Part shown: piece after piece, positions 24,324 to 36,803 of the stretch
Layout of the letters: every line of letters starts with the position of its first letter
Position numbering within the stretch: position 1 is the first letter of the stretch
Assembly (NCBI GenBank): GCA_946406115.1
Contig: OX291545.1
Span: forward strand, 1,426,001-1,490,000
DNA from: Apoda limacodes
Taxonomy: Eukaryota > Arthropoda > Insecta > Lepidoptera > Limacodidae
DNA length: 64,000 nt
Reading direction: 5' to 3'
Made by a program: the position numbers and the translations under genes
Notes under the pieces: model-generated
What the model was told of the DNA's origin: nothing
What the model saw: only the letters and a program-made list of their open reading frames with translations
The model's database searches: none

Positions 24324-26961
24324 TTTTATATAAAGGCCCGAATGTACAGAAAAAAATTACTGAATCCTGCTAACAGAATATATATGTATATATATGTATA
24401 AAACATTATTTTGTAACTGGCAACCGAGAATATGAATTGAACGAAGAGAAAAGAAAATGTTTCGTGCGCTTTATTTTTGTAAGGCAGGTAACAAATCGTT
24501 GGTCTCGCCCGTTTTCGCATTTAATAGATTGATGCCAGAGGCCAGAAGAGGCTTCGGAAAGGGTTCCCACGTCTCCACTCACTGTAATTAAAACCTTTAA
24601 AGTTTTACACTGAATTTTCAATTTTCGCTTCCTGAACGCTTTGAAGATTTTATCCGTTGGGATTCTAAGGTTGCTTTAGGATCATTTATATAAGAGCAAC
24701 ATAAATATAATTAGGATTTTGGTTACGTTATTTTATATTTAATAAATCTATTTTTCGCTTAACTTTGAAGTTGCAAGATCATTATTCCATTTATTTTTAG
24801 TTATTGCCCATTATAATTACCTGCATAACAGTTAAGGTAATTAAAGGCATCGTGTGAGAAACTTGCAACACTGATGAATGACTTTAGATTATAGTTTCAC
24901 ACCTTCTAAATCAAAACATAATAGACACCTACATAAAACGTGGGTATTGACTGGCATAGGAAGTACATTGACCTTGATTACTTTCCGTTGTACTCACTTG
25001 CACTATGTTCATACCAAAGAATATAAAAAAAAAATAGATAGAACATAGTCAATTCACACCATATTAATCGTAAATGTTTGAACATATCAACTGTTTATTG
25101 GTTTTTAAACCTTATTTTGCTATCTAAATTAAATAATGATAACTATATTATAGGCTAGGACATACATCTGCAGATAAATAGTTTTTTTTATAATATCTAA
25201 TAATTTTTATGTGTTCAAAATCGAAGCGTGTTTGTGTGCGGAGCATCATCGACTTATAAAAGGATATTCTAATTATTGCTGTGTTTTTGAATCGTTGCGT
25301 GAGTTAAGCTTATAAGTCAGGCCAGGCCTATAATGAATTACCAAATTTTGTGCCATAATACAGCAGAATGAACTAGGTAAAGTATTTGTCCAAAGTGTGT
25401 TGTAGTGTTTTTCAATGTTTTATATTTTGTAACCAGCCTTAGATTTGTTAGGTTTTATAACGTTTACAGCACTTATGATGCCTACACCCATCTACTTGTT
25501 AAAGATTGAGGACGACTTCAGAACTTCCGTAGACGCAATAAAACGCTACAATATATAATCACTTCTTCAATTTATGATAAATACTTAGTCTGTGCGCTTA
25601 CCCACGCTTGAACACAAATTGTGTTTATTATAATAGTGTTAAACTGCTCTTTTGTAAAGTATTACATCACTTGAAAGCATTTACACGGCATAGTCGTATT
25701 AGAGGTGTGTTAGAGCTTCATAATGGTACAATAATGGTAATTTAGGGGCAGCAATGATTATTGTTATTGTGCGTTAAGGCTACGTTTGTATTAGAATAAA
25801 TATGTTTAGAAATAATAAAAAAAATATATGGCAAAGCTTTCGACAAAAAGTTTTTATTCTAGTTCTATACTACAAAGAATCGGTAAGTAGGAGCACAACT
25901 TGCATTCGATGGTTCCATACGTTAAGATTGCAATTAACAAAAAAGTACTACTTTTCTATTCAAAAAGTAGAGAGATTCTTGATTTCTATTTCAAAGCATA
26001 CAGATAGACATTTAAAACCAGACCTTACATCTCAGCAAGCAAATAAATCAAGAGCAGAAACTTAGAGAAAGCCCATAATAAAAGACTCTTAACCCAAAAC
26101 CGTTGTTGAAATATTCAAGTCACGCTCATAACGCATTAGCGGTAATTTTAAAATGCCTGATACAAAACGATATTAAACTCGATTTGGCTCATTATGACAC
26201 TTCAACCTCTAATAAGGGAGCATTGAACCTTTAGAGGATAAAAAATGGATGGCATTTGTCGCGCATATGTCAAGCTTTCTACTGACGAGCTTAAATTATA
26301 TTTTTGTCAAGTGTGGGGTTGCTGCGGATGTGTGTTTCACACATTTTCTGTATCAGTAAGCACACTCATTTCCAAATAATATGTAAGAGTTCTAATCAAA
26401 AACTAAGGCTATTGGCTTCTAACAAAAGGTTCAGTAACGAGAAAATTAAACTATAGACCAGACATTGAAGTGTCAGACTTTCTTACTTAGGTATCTAAGT
26501 ATATACCTTTAGATTGATAAATAAACGATTTGCTGCGTTTGTTTACCTGAATCACCAGTGTGATTCATCACGAATTATGAAAAACAAATTACATGTGTTT
26601 TACATTACTGATTTAGAGATACTAATATTAACTTTATTGCTCAGTGCATACCAACCATGATTCGACTGTATTATTGTCTAAACTAAAAAATATTATTTAT
26701 TATTTATTTTATTTCTAATTTAGCAAAACGTTAAATATCCTTAAGAATTACCGATTTTAAAATTTCCGGAGAAAAAGTACACCCAGAGAGTTTATTATTA
26801 TGAGTATACTTACTTTTAACAACTGTTTTACAAGAGACGTTTCGGAAAAACATAAAATATTTGTTCGTCTAAAAAGTCTAAATTGATCTAAAACACGCTG
26901 AATCTAAGATTTGCTGTTTGTGTAGTAAAATTATTTTTGTTTATCCTTACTATTATCATTA
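24324..26961. other. A+T-rich interval, nothing recognised
   Basis: No coding or repeat signal accepted. A short interrupted TATATG/TATATA microsatellite lies at about 24378-24401. Confidence 0.5.
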
Positions 26962-27018
26962 ACATCAAAACCCCACTGCTGTCCACTGCTGGAAATAGGC
27001 CTCTGCTCCGTCATCCAT
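26962..27018 (-). mobile_element. LINE 3' tail remnant (RTE-like)
   Basis: Reverse complement of AGGCCTATTTCCAGCAGTGG followed by ACAGCAGTGGGG, which is the familiar tail phrase GGCCTATGTCCAGCAGTGGA of lepidopteran RTE-like LINEs. Only about 55 bp remain. Confidence 0.55.
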
Positions 27019-27139
27019 CTAACCACAATCAACATAAGATTTAAACAAAATACATATACTCATATCAGTATTTTATTTTACAATAGATACGCACACAACC
27101 TTACTCGAAAGACTTTTTAGTTTGGGTAACATTACGTAA

Positions 27140-27330
27140 CAGAACATTCAAAGAGTATGAGAGAGGTATATCTAACAATCAAAGAGTGTACGTGAGCCCG
27201 TACGTACATACTACTACGACGTACAAATGAACAAAAAACGTAACTGGGACGTACGACCAAAACGTTTCATTACGCCATTACGTCGGAGTTTCCATTTCCG
27301 TACGCGCTCTACACGTAGTTAATACGATTC
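27140..27330. promoter_or_regulatory. Cluster of CGTAC/ACGT palindromic motifs
   Basis: Dense in ACGT cores: GTACGTGAG, CGTACGTAC, ACGACGTAC, ACGTAAC, GACGTACGAC, AAACGTTTC, TTACGTCGG, CGTACGCG, ACACGTAG. No gene nearby. Could be a binding-site cluster or an old repeat; function is inference. Confidence 0.25.
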
Positions 27331-27477
27331 AGGTGAATTCTGGGATTTTGTTTTCTGCCAATGTTTACACGATCATTTTTTTGTACAACTGATTTTATTT
27401 ACCTAAAACGTATTTTTACATACACACATTACATAACACTTGTTTTAGGCAGTGATTATATACATACTTTAAGATTA

Positions 27478-27720
27478 TTCCTGGAGGGATTGGCAGGAAC
27501 CTACAATTTCCACTTGCTCCTATCGTGGCACTTGCTTTTATACATGATTGACGGTTAAGAGGACTTTTTGATCTCACTTTTCCTGACTACCAAAGGACGA
27601 ACTCAATTTGACCAGGGCACGTTCTACGAGGTCTTTTTGACTCTTCCATTTACTTTTGCCTCATAAAGATCCATGTATCTCCTATTATTAATTTTCTCAA
27701 CTTGCCCAAACCACCTCAGT
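27478..27720 (-). pseudogene. Decayed LINE C-terminus (RTE-like)
   Basis: Minus-strand frames read LRWFGQVEKINNRRYMDLYE, then AKVNGRVKK near 27645-27720, and after stops KSKCHDRSKWK ... VPANPS near 27480-27540. This matches the layout of the C-terminal region of RTE-like LINE polymerases in Lepidoptera (W-x-GHV-x-R, YEAxVNGxRxRGRPR, CKDRxxWRxxVSAYPSG). The Gly-Arg-Pro-Arg core is lost and several stops are present, so it is inactive. The upstream part (higher coordinates) is not recognisable. Confidence 0.55.
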
Positions 27721-28805
27721 TTTTTTATTTAAATCTTCTTTCACTCCCATAGCACACTATTTCTTTTTGTGCCATTTAGGGTCACACCACGCAATGCAGT
27801 ACGTAATGAACACTTTTAATTGAAATTTTATTAAGTACCTATATTACGAAGAATAAATAAAAACTGTCGAGAAATTTTCTCAGATACGTTAGTTATTTGC
27901 ATTTCTGGGTACATATATATGTTAATAAAAAAAACCAAGTCCAATTCGATTATTCACTAATAAAATTAATAAGACATCAATATAATATCAACTTCACTAT
28001 TCAACTAGGTCAGTTACGTCAAAACAGTCAGAATTATAATTTCCGTGCATGACAATGACAAAGCTTTTACGCAATTAGGCGTATCACGGAGCCAATAAAG
28101 CTCGTTTAAATCGGACAATCCACGACATTATCACGTTAACGCCATTTCCAACATGCATTAATTTGTTCTTCATGAGACACATCCGTCTCGCGCCTGGCAG
28201 GATGAAGCTGTTAGCACTTTAGAGAATGGTATAGTAGTACAACTTAAAAAAAGAATGCTGATGTACCTTTGCCACCACGATGCTGTTTTGCGCGATTTAA
28301 ACTTTTTGTATGGAATGGTTTGCCTTTTTCTAAATTTAATTTCTAGGCCGTTTGCTAAAACTTATAGTCAATGCACTATATTACAACAAATTATTTTGAT
28401 TTAACTAACTTTAATTAAAACCAACTACAAGACTCGCTTTAGAAATTTGCACAAGTGTAGAAACAAGTCACTTTCAGACTTTTTAGGATTAAAAACAATA
28501 AAGAGTTACTGAGTAAAGTAATGGACTAAACTAAAGCAAGTTTTAACATTTATTTATTCCAATCCTTCAGATGCTACAATTGTTTCGCCATTGACCGACC
28601 ACAATTATCTATCACTTTGGGAGGAATACACAAATATTGCATTTACACGATCTATCTAAACTTTTAGGTTTTATGTTAGGTTAGGTTTTTAGGTTAACAC
28701 AGCTTAAAACATATATTGAATACGGTGGTACGAAACCCATAGTATGTTTGTGCACTAACTTGCAATTGGTTCCTATCCGTATTTTTTTTTCGAACATATT
28801 AAACA
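27721..28805. other. A+T-rich interval, nothing recognised
   Basis: No coding or repeat signal accepted. TTTTATGTTAGGTTAGGTTT near 28670 is a short TTAGG-like run also seen as an interspersed fragment in insect genomes. Confidence 0.4.
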
Positions 28806-29333
28806 AAACGGGACAAGTGCGAGTCGGACTCGCGCACCGACAGGTCCGTAAAAGGTATACTTTATTGGGGGGAAAACTTAACTTTGCCGTTGGGTAACTG
28901 TTGTCCTAACACATCGATACAGGTCGCGGTTGGTTATCTAACTGCATCTAAGTCTATAATTGCATGTGATGTGAGAACGAAACGGTTATCAGGTTTTTCC
29001 TTTATATGTGCTACATGGCATTGCTTCTTGCCAAATTTTATGATTTTAGGTCAACGGGAAATACAACCCATAGGTTTTGATTTATTTGTGTCAAAATATG
29101 CGACAAAAAAAAATCGTAGTTTGGCAATATTTTTTAATAACATTAACTTAGAACCTAGATTTTTTACAACTTTAAGTGACCGGAGACTATAGTATTTGAT
29201 ATTAAATTTAACTTGTTACCTAAACAAAAGGAAATTGACACATGCATATAAGAAATCACAGAAAAGGACCGAATACGAATCAGTGTACCAGTGCCCTTAG
29301 AGCGCAAATCAGAGTTGCACTTGGCTGATTTTA
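28806..29333. mobile_element. Inverted-repeat element with AAGTGCGAGTC termini
   Basis: The left end AAACGGGACAAGTGCGAGTC followed by GGACTCGCGCACCGA is mirrored at the right end by GCGCAAATCAGAGTTGCACT followed by TGGCTGATTTT. The ends are diverged but clearly inverted. The GTGCGC...ACTTGGCC phrase also ends the repeat at 10575, so both are the same broad family. A 102-codon frame inside (28884-29192) runs across the repeat and has no known domain. It is a non-autonomous DNA-type element. Confidence 0.6.
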
Positions 29334-30640
29334 ATTTATGTATTTGAGGTCGTATTTGATACCAGTAGGTACGAATATTTTAGATAATTGTTTATTTGTA
29401 CTAACATTTATAAAATTATTTTTTCAGTAACAATATATTAAATTTAAGTAAGTGGTGCTAAAACTACATAGAATTTTCATTTTACAACCTTCTAATTTCC
29501 ATCCCTAAATCCAAAGTTGGAATACTACTCTTGTCACCATTATGTATTACAGTCTCTAAATTCAAGTATACCAAGAACAAAGGTTTGATAAACAGTATGT
29601 CGTTTTACCGAATTAGAAGGAAATATTGAGGGTAAACACGGACGAAAAAGCCTTTGATATTGTGCTGCAACAAAGCGGGATTCATCACGGATTAATGGAA
29701 GTCGGCTTTTTGTTTATTTGTGCCGACATGTGGAGTTGGGCTACTGTCGCTTTATAAATATGTAAGACTGATATAAAACAGACACGTTACTTCTTAAATG
29801 GCGTATTTAGGACGACGAAGTAATGTATGTTCTACTATTATTCTTAAAGCCTTTTATCCAACAATGGATAGCATTCTGTGTATTGGTAATTATTTATACT
29901 GAATTATAAGATAAACTTTTTCAGTTAATGCTTTGTTACACGGAAGTCCTGTGTGTAAGTTCATTTCTACAAAGAAAGTACTTAAACCACACCGTGTGGT
30001 TCTTTAGAAGCTGAAATTATTTTCACAAATATCTTTTATATATTCTTAGAACCAAAATACTTATCATTCATTTATTATCTATTCCCGAATTTTAAAGCTC
30101 ACAAACTTGAAATTTACACTAAATATTTACTCTCTGTCCCATGAGCGTTGTATGTATGTTTGTTTTATATTTAAAAAACTGGTCAAATTTCAAAAGTCTT
30201 TTGTAATATTAGCACATACGTACGGAAATGCAATATTTAAAGAGATAATTGCAATATTAATTAGCCGTACTAATTTTCTATGAGTACAGTGTTAGTGACG
30301 TCACTAACTTAACCCTTGTACGGTTAGTATGAATCGTTTTTTGCTCGGTTAACAGATGTAGCGTAGTCAAATTTTTACCTTTATATGTCTTAAGCAGTAT
30401 ATAGTACGTAAGTTCTTTCAAATATTTTTCTAATTCAAAGTTTAAATTTAAAAAAAATATCATAATTAAGAATAAAAAATGGAGGGAACAGCTAGCCTAT
30501 TTTATTGTTTGTTTTCAAGTCATTACGCAGAAACAATATGCGATTTCCATGTTATATGTTTATACATTGATAATGTACTTCTTTAAAAGTAAAGCGTATC
30601 TTCTACGCACACATTAAGATTGAGACTCTATCTACGCCGG
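29334..30640. other. A+T-rich interval, nothing recognised
   Basis: No coding or repeat signal accepted. Confidence 0.5.
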
Positions 30641-30790
30641 GTTCGCGAACGTTGAATCAAAGTGGTTATCTGGAGATAAACGGCGGGAGATAAGACGATG
30701 GCTGCCTCATTCGATAAGGCCGGGAAATGGATCGGAAACGCTTTAGACTTACGATACAGTCGTAGTGGCTTAGATACAAGAGATAGACAA
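30641..30790. promoter_or_regulatory. GATA-site cluster, candidate enhancer
   Basis: Four GATA motifs in 53 bp: TTATCT 30666-30671, AGATAA 30674-30679, AGATAAG 30688-30694, CGATAAG 30712-30718. The patch is richer in G+C than its surroundings, and a TTCGCGAA palindrome lies just upstream. GATA factors control gut, fat-body and blood-cell genes in insects; use here is inferred from motif density only. Confidence 0.35.
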
Positions 30791-32019
30791 ATAAGATGAC
30801 TACAAGGTGATTGTATGATATGCTGTAAATAAAATTAACATACATAGGTACATATGATTAAAAGATACATAATTTTAGTTCATTACACATTTTAAAAGTA
30901 AGTAAAGTAAGGTGTTTTATGAGGACGAATAACTTATATATTTTGTAGATGAAGTCTGCTCCATGTATATTAAAACCCTCTACTACAGTGTATATTAAAT
31001 GTTTGTATATTGAATGTTATGTTTTTTTATACACAAGAAATTCAATCATTTATTTAAAAAAAATAAAAGGGAAATCTTGTGTGGGTTTTAAATATTTTGT
31101 ATGAAAAACAATCTGCAATGAGAAATCAATCAAATCTTTTCAGTGTGACGACTTAACGACTACAAATAATTTTGAGGCTTACATTGATAAAAAGTAAAAA
31201 TCTTTTTGAATATCAAATGTATAAAAGTAGTCAAAACTGTATAACAAGATCTTTTAATATCTGGTGCATATTATGTTCATTAACTTCCATAGTGTTTTCT
31301 ACCTGTGGCTTAAGTTATCCAGGTGTAAGTTTATCTAAGATCACTAAGTATTATCCATCGTTTCTGAAAAAAATATAAGGACATGGAATAAGAATTAATA
31401 TAAAATGAAAAAAATAGTTTGTGTATAAAATATTACTTGTAGAAAATAAATTTTGTATCTACACTAAACAATGCTTAATACTCATTTTATATATTCACGC
31501 AACACAGAGAGAAAAGATATTGTTCCAATTAAAAACCTGTTTTTTTTAAATGCGTTAATACTAAATTTTATTAATTTCAACTTTTTGGCAATTACAAAAC
31601 AATATAATTTTAAGTACATTTTATTATTTTGTAAACTAATAACTACAACATAGTTTGATTACTTTCCGAAAATAATAATTTGTACTTCGGATTACAGAAT
31701 TTTACAAATCCTATAAAACTTTTCTCGAATTTATGAGTGAGGTAATTAATATCAACATATAAAGCTTACTAATGATTACAAAAGTTTTATTAAAGTGGGC
31801 AGATAAAACACTACTTGTCATTACAATGAAGGCTAATTAACGTTTATAAACATATTTCTAAGAATTAGTGAAGTTTACTAATAACAAACATCATATCGTA
31901 CCGCCATGAATCAAGGTTGACGTCACGCGTCCTATTGTAGTTTCTTTGATAGTTTGCATATTTACAAACCGAATCGCAAGTGAAGTAGACCAAGGCGGTC
32001 TCCAGGCATAACTCCTTAC
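30791..32019. other. A+T-rich interval, nothing recognised
   Basis: No coding or repeat signal accepted. If the exon at 32020-32108 is real, this would be its first intron, but no second tetraspanin exon was seen. Confidence 0.4.
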
Positions 32020-32108
32020 CTGGCGAGGCATTCCCGTTTACCGCCGTTCTCAATTGGTGACCATATGAGCAGAACGAATTTGATGCACTTTGAGCCACAG
32101 CCCTTCAT
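32020..32108 (-). CDS. Possible first coding exon of a tetraspanin
   Basis: On the minus strand, ATG at 32108 opens a frame beginning MKGCGSKCIKFVLLIW. Tetraspanins start with a short cytosolic tail carrying CG-x-KC-x-KY/F just before the first membrane helix, so the match is suggestive. The frame continues for 29 codons to an excellent splice donor, CCAG|GTAAGG (donor bases 32014-32019). Against it: after the Trp the peptide turns polar (SPIENGGKREC) instead of continuing as a hydrophobic helix, and no exon with the CCG motif of the large loop was found downstream on this strand. An earlier weak donor after LLIW (GGTCACC) is possible. It may be a true exon whose partners lie outside the window, an old exon copy, or chance. 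The coding interpretation rests on about 12 residues. Confidence 0.2.
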
Positions 32109-33879
32109 CTACTAGGTACACGAACCAGTGGTTAACCGTACGCTTCACATCACAAAGTTCATGAGGACCTATCGATGTAATTCCTTATTATGAGCGTGCT
32201 ACATTATATCATTTCAATAATTTTGACTTGTTAGTAAACAACACTGTTATTCCAACAAGACTAGTTTTATTCCTGAAAGTAAATACAATAAGTAAAACTC
32301 ATTGGTAACCGTCAGTGTAAATTACTTGTCCTCGGAATTACTAATATTTTAGTGATTACTAGTATTATTTACTTGTGGCTACTAAAGTTTTTTCTCCGTG
32401 AACTTAAGATTTCTTTCATTACGTTAGAACTTCAAATTTTAGCAATAAATCTATACCATCATGGAGTCAACGATTATGTTTTTTCACAATGCTTATACCT
32501 ATCAGATAGTACATAGATCAGATCACTGTTAAATAAAGAAACAATTCAAACTTCGTATATAAAGAAATCTGTCTTAACAACCTGTTCCAAATTGATATCT
32601 CATACTTCGATTAATTTTGTACGATTTGGCCAAAAAGACAACTGAACCGGTCCGTACTTGATCAATAGGTAAGAGCTCTGTCTTCCTTCACCCCTCTTGA
32701 TCAGGCAGTGAGCTCACAGTAGCTACTATATTCTATGGCCTCGTAAAAGGAACGTAACTTGGAAGTTTCTAAAGTTAAGGAGGAAACTATTTTATAATGT
32801 AAAAGACTAAGCTGTGTCCGTTTGGAGACGTATTTGATTAGGTCTATAAACAAGAAAACGTCGTCAGGTGCAAATTTATATCCTGCGCCCCAAGTTCCCA
32901 AACATTATTTGAAATCACTTACTATTAAAATGTAAATATAAGCAAATTTAGAAATATTTAAGCACTTCTTAGTTACGTACTACATATTTCAGAATATATC
33001 ACAGAAATTTACCGAAAAGAAACTGAATATCCCACTGTTAATTACGGTGGTTCGGTTATTCGATAGAATCAAGTTTGTATTCGAATTGAGGGCTTGTTTG
33101 AGTAAGCTACGCATGTTTGCTCGTTTGTGCCGCTGATTGCGGAACGTCAAATTGAATAATCGAATAATCGGATCACAATCGTTGCTGTCAGCATTTCCGA
33201 TTGTTCGTTTACCTAATTCATTTGTTACATTCGCGAATTGTTACACAATTTCTACTTAGAGCAGGAGATATTTTAGGTGCGTTTTATTTGCAGTTATTGA
33301 ACGCACTGAAAACGTAAAATGCTTTTAGCTTCACGTGATCTTGCCAAAAATGAACACGCTCTTTGCGGCATAATTATGGCGGCACTTCGGCCATCCAAGG
33401 CATTTATACTAAAAAACTTTAAAATAATATGTTTTTCAAAGCTTTTTTGTTCCTAGTGTCACATATTACTGATTCACGTGTTGCACTGTTGGAGAACCTC
33501 TCTTATTTTAGCCCAAGAAATATGTTTGTATTGAGTTGGTAGTGGTAGGTGTACGCGTCGCCGGGCTAGGGAGCGGAAGTAAAGTAGGGAGTTCAGATCG
33601 ATTTTTTAATGTCGATTGACGCAAAGCACGGCGGCATTCATATATTCCGATTATAAGTTCAAATGTTAAATACGCTAAAGGAAATATGTTTAAACTTCAA
33701 ATTTAAGATGAAATAAAATATCTCTAGATTTCTTTGATATAGGTGATTTGCTGAAGGTGTACTAACTATAGTCAGTAGTGAGGGCACCTTCCGTCGAGTT
33801 TGAACGCCTTTCGAAATAATTTCCAAGCTCTACCCACAGGCAGACCACACGTGAAAGATTTCATCTGAAGTATGCCTTA
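32109..33879. other. Interval with nothing firmly recognised
   Basis: No gene or repeat accepted. 33040-33220 has repeated AATAATCG words and less extreme A+T, so it could be regulatory. No promoter motif is convincing upstream of the exon at 32108. Confidence 0.4.
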
Positions 33880-34258
33880 AGTCCGAAGAGACTTTGCCTC
33901 CTTGTGTGTGTTCTACCGATCTTGTATAATGGGATGTGTTCTGAGGAATTGTTCAAAATGATGCCCACGGCTACTTTCTACCATCGCACCGCTCTCCATC
34001 GGTGTGGAATTCATTTACTTTAGAACCAAAATGGTCGCGTACAGTGCGGTTTTAGAGAAACTTCTTCCCGCGAACGCTACTACTTGCGTTGTGGAATGAG
34101 CCCCTGCCAAGGTTTTTTGTAAGGACTACAGTATGGGGTTCTTCAAGAAGGAAGGTATTACATTTTTGATAGGCCGGCAACGCACGTGTGATACCCCTGG
34201 TTTTGCAAGCGTCCATATGCTACAGTGACCGCTTACCATCAGGCGAACCGTAAGCATG
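33880..34258 (+). pseudogene. LINE reverse-transcriptase C-terminus with family A tail
   Basis: Decayed but ordered: a stretch equivalent to LPPCV (about 33893), AHGYFLP (33960-33985), LEPKWSRTVRF (34024-34055), RNFFPRT (34060-34080), WNEP (34093-34105), and the codons before the tail GGCCGGCAACGCACGTGTGA. It then ends with the common tail GACCGCTTACCATCAGGCGA. At least one frameshift and several stops. The same protein segment is seen, less broken, at 49645-49920. Confidence 0.65.
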
Positions 34259-35790
34259 AAAACAATTAAAAAACTTTTTTTTTTCGAATATAATGAAAAA
34301 ACATTAAAACAGACTATATGCATTAAGGTCTTAGGAATTTAAATTACTGAAACGGAGTCTTAATGATTGGTTTTTAACTTCTCAGACAGATGTATTCCTA
34401 AAGAGAATCTTTTTCTTTATATAAAAAACATAAAAACGTTTCATACTCGTATTCCTAATTCATTTACTAACAAAACTTTTGAATATAATATATATTCTAT
34501 AGGTTTGTTTACGTAAAGTACCGTGTGTCCCAGGCTTAAATTTGAACAGCCCACCCTAATCGATAACTCCTAAAGCGAAGCCGTTTGTTATTCCTATCGC
34601 GAGTGAATACCTAAAAATGGCAGGTTTGTTTGGCCAAATTAAGGAGCTTCGACTTTAAGAAAGTGAAATGCTGTTTACATTGAGATACAGTCAATCAAGA
34701 AAAAGTGGCCTTAGGAATCGAGCACGGGATTAATTCTTTATTCAGAAAAAAAAGGAATGGATAAAGAATAGATTGTTTGAGAGGATTTAGCTACGTGATA
34801 AGAATTACAAAAACCATTTGTCCTAATATTTTAATACTTACTAACTTAACTTAATTGTTTATATGGCAAATACGTTGCCCTTAAGTGTCTTCATTTCCCT
34901 TGTCAGTCTGTTTGTCACAGCTGTTTAATAAATTTCCGCCTTTTTTTAATGGAGACTAATAATATTTGATAAGAAAATATGTTAAGGGAGTCACCATATA
35001 GTTATGTAATCAGCGATGTAAACATACTATAATTCGAGGTTTGTAAATTAAGGTAGCTCTCTCTGTCCATACTTTAAACAAAATTGTTTTTGTCGCAGGA
35101 CTAATTATGAGGTATCTTTGGATAAGCCTTGAAAGTTTTAAAGTAACTGTTTCAAGTTCATTTTTTTGCAATAAAAAAATCTGTAATCTATCCATCTACT
35201 CAGGTAATAACTTTTCTGCAATCGCTACCGACGAAATGCACATCGGAAGATGTGGTCTGGAAGATCAATGGATTAAGAACTGATTTTTTTGTTTATCTGA
35301 CTTGTATCCCAGAAGCTACTTTGAGATCTAAAAACTGCATACCTTGTATTTATTTTGCCATTTCAAATGCATCCCACAACTTCATTGTACGCAATCAACT
35401 GTACAAACCCTAAAATATGTTAAGCAAACATTAACAATCGGAATGCCGAATGCTGCAGAGCAGAGCAGAGAGTAGGTAGGCAGGTACATAACCAGAGTTC
35501 AATTAGGAATATACCGATAATGGCTTGTCAAAACAAGGGTTAAAATTATACAGACTTATGTTTTGCCGCAAGGCTGATTTCAGTTCAGTAGAACTTAAGG
35601 TTCACTTCAGCTAATTGAAGAAGAAAATGACGTGGTAAAATTAATACTAAAGCATCTCGGAAGCTCGATTTTCATTGCTGTAGATTTTGTTTACAATTTT
35701 ACGCAAATCCGCTAATCAGGGCGCTTGTATCTAGGGTATTTCTCATAAGAAATTCTTTTTAGCATTTTATTTTGCGACTTAAATATTTGA
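34259..35790. other. A+T-rich interval, nothing recognised
   Basis: No coding or repeat signal accepted. A short GCAGAGCAGAGCAGAG run lies at about 35456. Confidence 0.5.
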
Positions 35791-35822
35791 CAAGCCTTTG
35801 CCAGCGGCTATGCCCACGAAGT
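35791..35822 (-). mobile_element. Helitron-like 3' end fragment
   Basis: CAAGCCTTTGCCAGCGGCTA then TGCCCACG is the reverse complement of a Helitron-like terminus as seen at 6-30. Only the tip is left. Confidence 0.4.
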
Positions 35823-35844
35823 AGTTTTAATATTGTTATGTAGT

Positions 35845-36014
35845 TTTTTTTGAGGGATTACAGTATGAGGTTCTTCAAGTGAGGAGCAATTTGATTTTTA
35901 TATATTCGGCAACCAGCAGGTAGGTCCCTGTTATAGCAAGCGTCCAATATGGCGACCGCTTAACATCAGGCGGACCGTAGACTTTTTTGCTTCTTTTGTG
36001 GTGTAGAAAAAATA
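35845..36014 (+). mobile_element. LINE 3' tail (family A), diverged
   Basis: GAGGGATTACAGTATGAGGT and TCTTCAAG (cf. 34121-34145), then CGGCAACCAGCAGG, CAAGCGTCCAATATGGCG, ACCGCTTAACATCAGGCGGA and a T-rich/A-rich end. Several substitutions. Confidence 0.6.
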
Positions 36015-36803
36015 GCGAGACTAAAGACGCTACACAGTAAAGTCATAGAATAAGTCAAAAAGTTATTAATTCAAACATTTAACGCGTAAGTTTGTGGGAT
36101 ATAGGAAACGGAAATAAAATTGTAAGATAGAGCACAGCGACACCAAACTGATTGGTTTCCTCTACACGTTTAACTTCATAAAGGTAATGAGTTCCAAGAA
36201 TAATTTGAATTAACAGCTCAACGCGGGTGGTAAAGTAACTATGTAGTGAGGCACACACGGAATAAACCACGGAGTTGTAAAGTTTGAGTAAGATCGTAAA
36301 CTAGCGCCAGAATAGTCGGGTGTGTGTACGTCGTAAAGCAGCACTTCGTGAAAAACTATTTAAAAAAAAAACTTGAGTAAAAACCACACTCCTTTATTAA
36401 AATAATGCTATACTATAGTGTTACTGCAAATATACAGAATTAGCATTCATTAATTCGGTCTTAACATTTTCAAGGAGTTGTTTGCTTCAAGGTTTGTTGA
36501 TTGAAGCAACTTGTACGTACACGACTAAGGTATTGATGACATGTTGCACTGGGCTGCAAAGTTTCAGTAGGGATAGAAAAATCTTCTCAGATATGAGAAA
36601 ACACATACGGATCGTTAAAACTGCTAAAGGCTCCGTATACTGCACACCAGCGCTGCCACTAGATATTGTTTATTTATTCTTCGTACAAAGCGTAATTAAA
36701 AAAATTGGAAAATAAATACTACTAACATTGTCATTACTATTTTTAATATTTTTCATTTTTTCACTTTCTAAAATACGTTTTATACGCAGAAGATATAATT
36801 AAT
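36015..36803. other. A+T-rich interval, nothing firmly recognised
   Basis: Contains a 77-codon open frame at 36482-36715 without recognisable content, directly upstream of the 160-codon frame. Confidence 0.4.

Noticed and set aside
28884..29192. 102-codon frame as a gene
   Set aside because: Spans the interior of an inverted-ended repeat; its sequence is the repeat's common phrase (TTAGGTCAACGGGAAATACA).
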